NCBI RefSeq assembly: GCF_004339085.1
Contig: NZ_SMFX01000001.1
Span: forward strand, 1,129,227-1,193,226
Reading direction: 5' to 3'
DNA from: Thiogranum longum
GTDB lineage: Bacteria > Pseudomonadota > Gammaproteobacteria > DSM-19610
Length of the DNA stretch: 64,000 nt
Under the pieces are notes generated by a model that did not search any database, was not told the origin of the DNA, and saw nothing but the letters and a program-made list of their open reading frames with translations. Every line of letters starts with the position of its first letter. Positions within the stretch are counted from its first letter, which is position 1. The position numbers were made by a program, and so were the translations under genes. This document shows, piece by piece, positions 56,969 to 64,000 of the stretch.

Positions 56969-59119
56969 ATGGCCTGCGAGCAGAAACCCGTTACACCACA
57001 GAGCACTGCCGGAATCGATGAATGTGTCGATGCCTTGTGGGCATCAGTACGTGATCAGTTTCACCGACGCATGGTGTGGCTGAGTGGCGATGTGGCAGAT
57101 GTATCGGCATTGGCCGGTCGACTGCTCAAACAGCAGCCGGGTATCAATATTCACTGGCACGGGGATGGCGCACCTGCGGATATACAGGTCAGCCAGGGTC
57201 GTGAAGCTTTCCAGCAGCTGGGTCGGGAATGCGATGCACTGGTTTTCAATGCCTGGTCGGGCTTCGATCCGGATGCCTTCGGCGCCCTGAGTGGCACATT
57301 GCGAGGTGGGGGGTTGCTGTTTCTGCTTACCCCGTCGGCAGCCGACTGGTCAACCTGGTCTGACCCGGAGTACACACGGATTGCGGTGGCGCAGTTTTCC
57401 GTTTCTGAGATCAGTGGCCGCTACCTGCGGCGTTTGACCCGGCTACTGCAGCAGGATGCGGGTAGTCTGTGGATAGAGTCAGGCGAAGTAAAACGCCGGC
57501 CTGTAATTCACGAAATGCCTGCACAGCAACAGACGGTTGATCTTTCACCCTGTCGTACACAAGACCAGCAATACGCTGTAGAAGCGGTTATACACGTTGT
57601 CAGCGGACACCGGCGACGCCCCGTAGTACTGCAATCCGACCGCGGGCGCGGCAAGTCTGCTGCGTTCGGTATCGCTGCGGCCCGTTTAATCAGTGAGCGT
57701 CAGCTCCGTGTCGTGGTGACTGCGCCACGCCGCCAGGCTGTTGAGGCCGTGATGGAACGTGCTTCTGCACTGCTGACCCCAGAGCAGTGCCAGTTGTTAC
57801 GCTACATGCCGCCAGATGTCCTGGTTCGCAGCGACTGCGATGCCGACCTGTTACTGGTAGACGAGGCTGCAGCCATTTCTGCGCCCTTGCTGGAACAGCT
57901 GTTGAAGCGTTATCCACGCATGGCATTTTCGACAACCGTACATGGCTATGAGGGTACTGGCCGTGGTTTTGCCGTGCGTTTCAACAACGTGCTCGATCGC
58001 TGTACCAACAGCTGGAAAACCGTCATGCTTAATACACCGGTTCGCTGGGGAGAGGGTGACCCGCTGGAGCCGCTGGTCTTCCGCCTGCTGATGCTTGACG
58101 CGAATGCGGCGCCAGATGCTGTGCTGGAAAGTGCATGCCTGGACGATGTTCAAATATCGTGCGTGGAGCGCGACCAGTTGATCGAAGACGAGACACTGTT
58201 ACGTGAACTGTTTGGTTTGCTGGTGCTGGCACATTATAAAACCCGTCCCTTCGACTTGCGTCAGTTGCTGGACGGGCCGAACCTTTCAGTCTGGTTAATG
58301 CGCATACAGGGCCATATCGCAGCAGCGGCGCTGGTTGCAGAAGAGGGCGGCTTCAGTACAGAAGACGCACAGGATATTAGCGCCGATGTGCGCAGACCAC
58401 ATGGCCACCTGCTGCCGGAAACGCTAGCTGTGCACCTTGGCCTGGTCGATGCGCCGGCGCTACGCGCGCAGCGAGTTATGCGTATTGCAGTTCACCCGGC
58501 AGTGCAAGGCCGTGGTCTGGGGTCACGATTGATCGCCTGCATCCGTGACACTGCGGCGGCAGAAGGAATTGACTACCTGGGAAGCAGTTTTGGTGCAAAC
58601 GATGACTTGCTGCGTTTCTGGCAGAATGCTGACTGGACTCCGGTGCGTATAAGCGAACGACGCGGCGCCAGTAGCGGTAGCCATTCCGTGATTGTACTCA
58701 AGCCCCTGAGCAGAACGGGTGGGGATTTGTGTGCGCGGGCGCGACAACGCTTCCTTCGGCATTTCCCGCACCAGTTGTCTGACAGCTTGCGTGATCTGGA
58801 GGCGAGAATGGTTATTGCGCTGATGCGTAATGCGCCGGACAGTATGCAAACACTGGATGATGATGATCTTGAGGATGTCAGACGCTTTGCCTTTGAGCGG
58901 CGCTTCCCGGAGTCCGCTATCGGCGCGCTGTGGGGCTGGCTGTGTAACCGTTTGATGTCGGAAAACACACTTGATACGTTGGTTGATACCGATGCCGGCC
59001 TGCTGATTGCCCGCTTCCTGCAGAAACGGGATTGGAGTACTTGCGCGCGTGATGCGGGACTTGGCGGACACGACCAGGCACTCGCACGATTGCGTGAACT
59101 GGTGCGGCAACTGCTGTAG
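56969..59119 (+). CDS. tmcA: tRNA(Met) cytidine acetyltransferase TmcA
   Basis: Makes N4-acetylcytidine at the wobble position of elongator tRNA-Met, with acetyl-CoA and ATP. The 716 residues have the N-terminal domain, the RecD-like ATPase with Walker A SDRGRGKSA (223-231) and LLVDEAAAI as Walker B (about 293-301), a GNAT domain with RIAVHPAVQGRGLGSRL (motif A), and the C-terminal tRNA-binding domain. It follows lpd by 50 bases. Confidence 0.94.
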   Translation: MACEQKPVTPQSTAGIDECVDALWASVRDQFHRRMVWLSGDVADVSALAGRLLKQQPGINIHWHGDGAPADIQVSQGREAFQQLGRECDALVFNAWSGFDPDAFGALSGTLRGGGLLFLLTPSAADWSTWSDPEYTRIAVAQFSVSEISGRYLRRLTRLLQQDAGSLWIESGEVKRRPVIHEMPAQQQTVDLSPCRTQDQQYAVEAVIHVVSGHRRRPVVLQSDRGRGKSAAFGIAAARLISERQLRVVVTAPRRQAVEAVMERASALLTPEQCQLLRYMPPDVLVRSDCDADLLLVDEAAAISAPLLEQLLKRYPRMAFSTTVHGYEGTGRGFAVRFNNVLDRCTNSWKTVMLNTPVRWGEGDPLEPLVFRLLMLDANAAPDAVLESACLDDVQISCVERDQLIEDETLLRELFGLLVLAHYKTRPFDLRQLLDGPNLSVWLMRIQGHIAAAALVAEEGGFSTEDAQDISADVRRPHGHLLPETLAVHLGLVDAPALRAQRVMRIAVHPAVQGRGLGSRLIACIRDTAAAEGIDYLGSSFGANDDLLRFWQNADWTPVRISERRGASSGSHSVIVLKPLSRTGGDLCARARQRFLRHFPHQLSDSLRDLEARMVIALMRNAPDSMQTLDDDDLEDVRRFAFERRFPESAIGALWGWLCNRLMSENTLDTLVDTDAGLLIARFLQKRDWSTCARDAGLGGHDQALARLRELVRQLL

Positions 59120-59140
59120 TGATCTGCTAGGATAGCCGCC

Positions 59141-59179
59141 ATGTCAAAGATGACTCCATCGAAGTGTGGTTCTACATGA
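59141..59179 (+). CDS. Possible 12-aa leader peptide overlapping hemH start
   Basis: ATG TCA AAG to TGA would encode MSKMTPSKCGST, its stop overlapping the hemH ATG (ATGA). It could couple translation to hemH, but no strong ribosome-binding site precedes it and a chance frame of this length is common. Confidence 0.2.
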   Translation: MSKMTPSKCGST

Positions 59180-60261
59180 GCCGTTACAGCGACGAAACTG
59201 ATTTCAGACACGACGCGCAGGATTGCACCGGTGTGTTGTTGGTTAACCTCGGTACACCGGACAAACCGGATGCCCCTTCCGTACGCCGCTATCTTGCCGA
59301 ATTTCTTTGGGACCCCCGGGTTGTCGAGATATGGCGACCACTGTGGTGGTTGATCTTGCACGGTGTCATTTTACGTATTCGCCCACGCAAGGTGGCCGCA
59401 CTGTACCGTTCTGTCTGGACCCCGGAAGGTTCGCCCTTGCTGGTCATCCCGCAGAAACAGACGGAACGGGTAGCCAAAAAACTGGCCGGGATTGTACCAG
59501 GCCGAGTCGAAACGGTACTGGCCATGCGCTATGGCTCTCCCTCTATCCAGGAAGGACTGGAAACATTACGGCAGCGAGGTGCGCGCCGTCTGCTGGTGTT
59601 GCCGCTTTACCCCCAGTATTCGGCAACTACCACAGCGTCGGTCTTCGATGAAGTGACCCGGGTGCTGGGTCAGCGACGCCTGGTGCCCGGCTTGCGTTTT
59701 ATACAGCACTATCATGACGATCCTGCCTATATCAATGCGCTGGCAGCCAGTATCCGTGAGCACTGGGATGTACACGGCAGGCCGGACAAGTTGCTGATGT
59801 CCTTTCACGGTATACCGCGACGCTGTCTGCTGGCTGGCGACCCCTATTTTTGCGAGGTTCAGAAAACAGGAAGGCTACTCGCAGAAACACTCGGGCTTGA
59901 GGATGATCAGTGGTTTCTGGCTTTCCAGTCGCGCTTCGGTCGCGAGGAATGGTTGAAGCCATATGTCGATCAGACCCTGCGTGACTGGGGGGCGGCAGGT
60001 GTTGGTCGGGTCGATGTAGTATGCCCCGGGTTCAGTGCCGATTGTCTGGAAACGCTGGAAGAGATTTCCGTGCAGAACCGTGAGACGTTCATTGAAAGTG
60101 GCGGAAGTGAGTATCACTATATCCCGGCGCTGAATGAGCGTCAGGATCACATCGAGGCGCTGTCACAGTTATTGGTGCGCAACATGGCGGGCTGGGACGA
60201 GGACTGTAATGACCCTGCCGCGCGACTGGCACGTGCGCAGGCACACGGGGCACAAGCCTGA
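59176..60261 (+). CDS. hemH: Ferrochelatase
   Basis: Inserts ferrous iron in protoporphyrin IX, the last step of protohaem synthesis. The 361 residues show the family VLLVNLGTPDKPDAPSVRRYL start, LMSFHGIPRRCL with the catalytic His, and an FQSRFGREEWLKP segment with the acidic residues, then VVCPGFSADCLETLEEI near the end. The ATG at 59176 is preferred over a GTG 12 bases upstream. Cytoplasmic, membrane-associated. It lies 56 bases after tmcA and 12 before the DUF523 gene. Confidence 0.95.
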   Translation: MSRYSDETDFRHDAQDCTGVLLVNLGTPDKPDAPSVRRYLAEFLWDPRVVEIWRPLWWLILHGVILRIRPRKVAALYRSVWTPEGSPLLVIPQKQTERVAKKLAGIVPGRVETVLAMRYGSPSIQEGLETLRQRGARRLLVLPLYPQYSATTTASVFDEVTRVLGQRRLVPGLRFIQHYHDDPAYINALAASIREHWDVHGRPDKLLMSFHGIPRRCLLAGDPYFCEVQKTGRLLAETLGLEDDQWFLAFQSRFGREEWLKPYVDQTLRDWGAAGVGRVDVVCPGFSADCLETLEEISVQNRETFIESGGSEYHYIPALNERQDHIEALSQLLVRNMAGWDEDCNDPAARLARAQAHGAQA

Positions 60262-60273
60262 CAGGCGGTTGTC

Positions 60274-60804
60274 GTGGAACAACCGAATCGACCACGTGTA
60301 GCCGTAAGCAGTTGCCTGTTGGGTGAGCCTGTACGTTACGATGGTGGTCACAAGCGCAGTGATTGTGTCACCGACCTGCTTTCAACCTGTTTTGACTGGT
60401 TTCCCGTATGTCCCGAAGTCGCTATCGGTCTGGGTGTGCCTCGTCCCCCCATCCAGCTGGTAAAACTGCATGACGGCGTACACGCACTCGGTGCAGACAA
60501 TCCGTCACTGGATGTAACCGCGGCGCTGCAGGCCTGCGCACAACAGTTGGCAGTTCAGCTGGCTGATGCCAATGGCTATATTTTTAAAAGCCGTTCGCCC
60601 AGTTGTGGTCTGACAGATGCCGACCTGTTTAATAGCGAGGGCTACGTGACCGGACAGGCGCCGGGCATTTTCGCCGCAACGATTCAAGCGTGCTTGCCGG
60701 ACCTGCCATTAATCGATGAAATACTCCTCGATGACCCGGTTGCACGTGAGGCATTTATCCAGCAGGTAAAAGTTTACCGGCCGGCAGGGGAGGAGCTGAA
60801 ATGA
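60274..60804 (+). CDS. DUF523 family Cys-rich protein
   Basis: A 176-residue protein of the DUF523 family, function unknown. The family pattern is complete: VAVSSCLLGEPVRYDGGHK near the start, FPVCPEVAIGLGVPRPPI near 43-60, and YIFKSRSPSCGL near 102-113. The conserved cysteines (near residues 14, 46 and 111) suggest a metal or cluster site, as in some fused DUF523-DUF1722 proteins. GTG start at 60274. It overlaps the next gene by 4 bases. Confidence 0.88.
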   Translation: MEQPNRPRVAVSSCLLGEPVRYDGGHKRSDCVTDLLSTCFDWFPVCPEVAIGLGVPRPPIQLVKLHDGVHALGADNPSLDVTAALQACAQQLAVQLADANGYIFKSRSPSCGLTDADLFNSEGYVTGQAPGIFAATIQACLPDLPLIDEILLDDPVAREAFIQQVKVYRPAGEELK

Positions 60805-61097
60805 GCCTGGGTGTACTGGCACTGCAGCGCGCCAGAAAACAACTGGATGCCTTTTGTCTGCAACACAGTACCCCGGGTGGTGAGCTGAGTTGCCAGCCTG
60901 TCGAGGACAGCCTGTTGCTTCACTGTGAAGGGCAGGCGGTGGTTAAAATTCAGTTGAATGAAACGCGTTGGCATATTTTCTGGCAGCGTGATGACGGGCA
61001 ATGGATAGCCTGGCCTCATTTACCGGTTTGTGACGACATTCAGCAGGTGATTGAACAACTTGACCAGGCACCGCTGCATGTTCACTGGGGTGGCTAG
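60801..61097 (+). CDS. DUF3024-like small protein
   Basis: A 98-residue soluble protein. The central LSCQPVEDSLLLHCEG and RWHIFWQRDDGQWIAW stretches resemble DUF3024 proteins, whose function is unknown. Its ATG overlaps the DUF523 stop (ATGA), so the pair is translationally coupled. Converges with mltD. Confidence 0.72.
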   Translation: MSLGVLALQRARKQLDAFCLQHSTPGGELSCQPVEDSLLLHCEGQAVVKIQLNETRWHIFWQRDDGQWIAWPHLPVCDDIQQVIEQLDQAPLHVHWGG

Positions 61098-61127
61098 TGG
61101 CATCTGCACACTGACTCTTGAATGTAT

Positions 61128-62735
61128 TCAGGTGCCGGTCTGGCGTGTGACGTCAATGTAGAGTTTCAGATGCTGGCCAGGCTGTAGATAACCTTTCTTT
61201 GAAAGGCCGTTCCAGCGGCGCAGGTCGCTGACACGAACCTTGAAGCGGCTGGAAATGCGTGACAGGGAATCGCCTTTGCGTACCGTGTAGTGAATGGCTT
61301 GTTGCCGGGTGCCCGGGTGTGCACTGTTCCGGGATGGCTGTTTTGTCCACAACACCAGCTTTTGACCCACTCGCAGCGGGTCGCCGGGTGCCATGCCATT
61401 CCAGGAAGCCAGCTTGCGCATGCTGATTTTGTACTGCCTCGACAGGTCCCAGAAGGTGTCGCCCCGGGTGACAATATGCTGACTGCGTTGACCCTTCCGG
61501 TCAGTGTTTTGTTTACGGTTCAGGCGCTGTTTTGCGCTGAGACGGTAGTTCTCCTGTCCCTTGCTCGACACCGGTACCAGCAGGTGGTTACCCGCACGAA
61601 TTGAGTGGCCGCGAATCTGGTTGGCGGCCTTCAGTGCATCCACCGTAGTGTGGTAGCGTCGGGCAATATGTCCGAGTGTCTGGCCACTCACCACTTTGTG
61701 GCGGACCCACTGAATACGTTTCTTCGGCGGTAGTCCGGCGATGGCTTCACGAAATTGTTCGGCCTGACTATTTGGAATCAGCAGCCGGTGCGGTCCTTTC
61801 GGCGGTGTTGCCCACTGGTTGAAGCCGGGGTTGAAGCGATACAGTGCGTCAAGGTCAATACCGGCAAGATCCGCAGCAATGGCCAGATCGATCTGGCCAC
61901 CAGTATCGATAACGTCGAATGCCGGTTGTATGTCCACCGGCTCAAGCGATACGTTATATTTTTCCGGTGAATTGACGAGTTGCTTCAGGGCGACCAGCTT
62001 GGGCACATAGTCACGTGTTTCACGAGGCAGGTTAAGATCCCAGAAGCTGATCGGTTTGCCTTTCTTGCGGTTGCGGCGAATTGCCTTGCCAACGGTGCCT
62101 TCACCGGAGTTGTAGGCAGCCAGCGCCAGCATCCAGTCACCATCGAAGCGTTTGTTCAGGTATTCGAGATAGTCGAGTGCGGCGCGCGTGGATTCGATCA
62201 GATCGCGCCGGCCGTCGTACCACCAGTCCTGTTTCAGTTTGAAGCGCTTCCCTGTGGCGGGGATGAACTGCCACAGTCCGGCGGCGCGTCCGTGTGAATA
62301 GGCGAAAGGATCGTAGGCGCTTTCGACAATAGGCAGCAAGGCAATCTCGGCGGGCAGGTTACGTTGCTGGACCTGCTGCAAAATGTAGGCTGCATAGCGG
62401 CTGGCGCGCTGGCTGACACGACGCATGTACTCGGGATGTCTTGCGTACCAGTTGCGTTGTGTACGAACACGTTCGTTATTGTTCGCCGGCAGTCCGAAAT
62501 CCCGGCGCATGGACTCCCACAGGTCGGTCGAGGCCAGTGCGGCGGGTGTATCGGACAGAATACCGCTCAGGGGCTGGGCCGAGGCAAGCAGGGTGGCGCC
62601 CGCTCCGGGGCGCGAAAGGGTTTGTTCAACCGGGTCAGGAGCTGACGAAATTCCCTCTGCGACAGGCGGCTGTGTCGCGCAGGCGCACAGTAGCAGGGCG
62701 GTTGTCGGGAGCAGCAGTCGGATTCGCTTGAGCAT
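61128..62735 (-). CDS. mltD: Membrane-bound lytic murein transglycosylase D (MltD), 3 LysM domains
   Basis: Cleaves peptidoglycan glycan strands between N-acetylmuramic acid and N-acetylglucosamine. The 535 residues begin with a lipoprotein signal (Cys19, LCAC; an odd extra Cys17 precedes it), then the SLT domain with catalytic Glu in LPIVESAYDPFAYSHGRAAG and LAAYNSGEGTV, and three LysM repeats beginning near residues 338, 410 and 475 that bind murein. E. coli MltD has two LysM repeats, so this is an extended form. Divergent from the methyltransferase at 62881. Confidence 0.94.
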   Translation of the reverse strand: MLKRIRLLLPTTALLLCACATQPPVAEGISSAPDPVEQTLSRPGAGATLLASAQPLSGILSDTPAALASTDLWESMRRDFGLPANNNERVRTQRNWYARHPEYMRRVSQRASRYAAYILQQVQQRNLPAEIALLPIVESAYDPFAYSHGRAAGLWQFIPATGKRFKLKQDWWYDGRRDLIESTRAALDYLEYLNKRFDGDWMLALAAYNSGEGTVGKAIRRNRKKGKPISFWDLNLPRETRDYVPKLVALKQLVNSPEKYNVSLEPVDIQPAFDVIDTGGQIDLAIAADLAGIDLDALYRFNPGFNQWATPPKGPHRLLIPNSQAEQFREAIAGLPPKKRIQWVRHKVVSGQTLGHIARRYHTTVDALKAANQIRGHSIRAGNHLLVPVSSKGQENYRLSAKQRLNRKQNTDRKGQRSQHIVTRGDTFWDLSRQYKISMRKLASWNGMAPGDPLRVGQKLVLWTKQPSRNSAHPGTRQQAIHYTVRKGDSLSRISSRFKVRVSDLRRWNGLSKKGYLQPGQHLKLYIDVTRQTGT

Positions 62736-62880
62736 AATATCTCTATCGGCGGAGAGCCGGTGTCATTGAGCGACAAGTGGGTGATCGGTAAAGAATTTCA
62801 GTAAAAATTAGCCGATATGCTGACAGCCTCGAGCGGGCGCGTCAAGCACTGTAGCTGATCCCCCGGTATGCGTTATGATC

Positions 62881-63666
62881 ATGCCGGTAATGGTCAGAAA
62901 CAGAGACTTTCATAGCGGCATTGCCCGGCTTGATATGCTGCGGGAGTGGTGTGGGCGACCGCTTGGGCGTCATCTGGCAGAGGCCGAGCAGGCTGCTTTG
63001 CGCGACGTACTGAGTGATGTATTCGGTTATCACCTGGTAGTAATAGACCCGAGCTGTGAGATCGACTCACTGCAAGCAAGCCGCATAATCCATAGAATCG
63101 TACAGACGCGCAGCAGCAGTGGACTCGCGCTTCGTCCCGACCTGCTTTCGGAGAGTGAGCAACTGCCGTACCAGTCTGATTGTATTGATGCTTTTGTACT
63201 GCCACACGCGCTCGAGATCGCAGAGGATCCCCACCAGGTGTTACGTGAAATCGATCGTTGCCTGGTTGCTGAAGGCCATCTCATCGTTCTGGGGTTCAAT
63301 CCTTATGGTTGGTGGGGTCTGCGCCGTATGCTGGGCCGCAAGCAGCGTGCTGGCCCGTGGGCATTACGCTTTATCGGTCTTGCCCGGCTGAAAGACTGGT
63401 TGTCATTACTGGGCTTCGACACGGTTCACACGCGTTATCTCTTTCCACACCCACCCTGGAGTTATGGGCTTGGCAGGGATCGTTGGGGCGTTCTTGAACG
63501 TCTGCACCGGGAGCGCTGGCCACTGTTGGCAGCGTCCTACCTGCTGGTGGCGAAGAAACGGGTTGCGACCCTGACACCGATCAAGCCACGCTGGCGACCG
63601 CGCCGCGCCATTCTTGCCGGCGGGGTGATTGAATCACGAGATGGAGGTTTGCCAGGACATGGCTGA
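62881..63666 (+). CDS. Class I SAM-dependent methyltransferase upstream of rnhA
   Basis: A 261-residue methyltransferase of the type encoded beside rnhA in many gammaproteobacteria (YafS-like). [23 protein letters not shown] near 96-118 is the motif II region, and [19 protein letters not shown] near 134-152 is typical of this group. Motif I is not well conserved, and the substrate is unknown. The start lies among in-frame ATGs at 62875, 62881 and 62890; none has a strong ribosome-binding site. Its end overlaps the rnhA start by 8 bases. Confidence 0.82.
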   Translation: MPVMVRNRDFHSGIARLDMLREWCGRPLGRHLAEAEQAALRDVLSDVFGYHLVVIDPSCEIDSLQASRIIHRIVQTRSSSGLALRPDLLSESEQLPYQSDCIDAFVLPHALEIAEDPHQVLREIDRCLVAEGHLIVLGFNPYGWWGLRRMLGRKQRAGPWALRFIGLARLKDWLSLLGFDTVHTRYLFPHPPWSYGLGRDRWGVLERLHRERWPLLAASYLLVAKKRVATLTPIKPRWRPRRAILAGGVIESRDGGLPGHG

Positions 63667-64000
63667 GAAGGAGGTTGCAACAGCCCGGCAAGGTGCCCGG
63701 GGTGACGTGGAGATTTTTACCGATGGTGCCTGCAAGGGAAATCCGGGGCCGGGAGGATGGGGGGCATTGTTACGTTACAATGGACACGAAAGAGAACTGT
63801 TCGGCGGCGAGCCTGAGACGACCAATAATCGCATGGAGCTGATGGCAGCCATTCAGGCACTGGAAAGCCTTACACGACCTTGCACGGTCAATCTTACAAC
63901 CGACTCTGTCTATGTACGTAGCGGTATAACGGAATGGATGCCCAACTGGAAAAAGCGCGGCTGGAAAACGGCCGCGCGCAAGCCGGTCAAGAACGTAGAT
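63659..64000 (+). CDS. rnhA: Ribonuclease HI (partial, C-terminus off window)
   Basis: Degrades RNA in RNA-DNA hybrids. The visible 114 codons hold [20 protein letters not shown] (first catalytic Asp), [13 protein letters not shown] (catalytic Glu) and [11 protein letters not shown] (second Asp), all canonical; the final His/Asp region is beyond the edge. The ATG at 63659 is used, with GGAGG 11 bases upstream; an in-frame ATG at 63641 is also possible. The first dozen residues are extra against E. coli RnhA. Confidence 0.93.
   Translation, partial: MAEKEVATARQGARGDVEIFTDGACKGNPGPGGWGALLRYNGHERELFGGEPETTNNRMELMAAIQALESLTRPCTVNLTTDSVYVRSGITEWMPNWKKRGWKTAARKPVKNVD

Overview
The window reads as ordinary chromosome of a free-living gammaproteobacterium. 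Characteristic gammaproteobacterial genes include orn, iscR, yqiB-like (DUF1249), rluE, lon, ppnN, dsbB, rapA, efpL, greB, sprT, slyD, tmcA, ybiT-type ABC-F and mltD. A stand-alone tusA, two rhodaneses, c-type cytochrome, glycolate oxidase, several stress/redox genes and a chemoreceptor suggest an aerobic, possibly sulfur-oxidising lineage (Chromatiales-like). That placement is inference; no rRNA or other marker in the window fixes it. I see no tRNA, rRNA, CRISPR array, intact insertion sequence or prophage.

Layout. 1-3302: a minus-strand run (Ste24-like protease, monohaem cytochrome, partial phhB), orn on plus, then a rhodanese. 3381-8774: pgm-glcDEF, a tight minus-strand operon for glucose-phosphate isomerisation and glycolate oxidation. 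8932-10304: yqiB-like gene, an orphan iscR with its own IscR-type promoter, and a 51-residue membrane peptide. 10358-15951: minus-strand cell-envelope genes (DUF4105 protein, lipoprotein hydrolase, DUF938 methyltransferase, DUF3015 protein, PEGA-like lipoprotein, inositol-phosphatase family). 16019-20504: methyltransferase, tusA under a perfect palindromic operator, a TetR regulator, a periplasmic rhodanese and a chemoreceptor. 20620-21696: a 46-bp perfect palindrome followed by a 5'-truncated LbtU-type porin, the one place that looks rearranged.

21714-25150: rluE and lon with a sigma-32-type promoter, then a gene-free stretch with four DnaA-box matches and an AT-rich tract. 25151-30962: ppnN-dsbB, a glutaredoxin/MgtC pair, a 1-Cys peroxiredoxin, recQ. 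31034-38083: methyltransferase, ABC-F, DUF1415, DUF4332, DUF937, HerA-like ATPase, an unknown ABM-like protein, arfB and a cold-shock gene. 38084-46992: rapA, efpL, ygiQ, greB, sprT-GIY-YIG, a CDF metal exporter and slyD. 47090-51157: a TetR regulator divergent from an unknown exported protein, then an unknown P-loop ATPase next to metA. 51341-56918: sucA-sucB-lpd, the 2-oxoglutarate dehydrogenase operon. 56969-64000: tmcA, hemH, DUF523, DUF3024, mltD, a methyltransferase and partial rnhA.

No clear new defence or mobile system is present. The most notable signals are the DnaA-box/AT-rich locus at 24.7-25.0 kb, the 46-bp palindrome at 20.6 kb, the operator-controlled tusA/TetR/rhodanese/chemoreceptor neighbourhood, and two unrecognised proteins in the 47-50 kb block.
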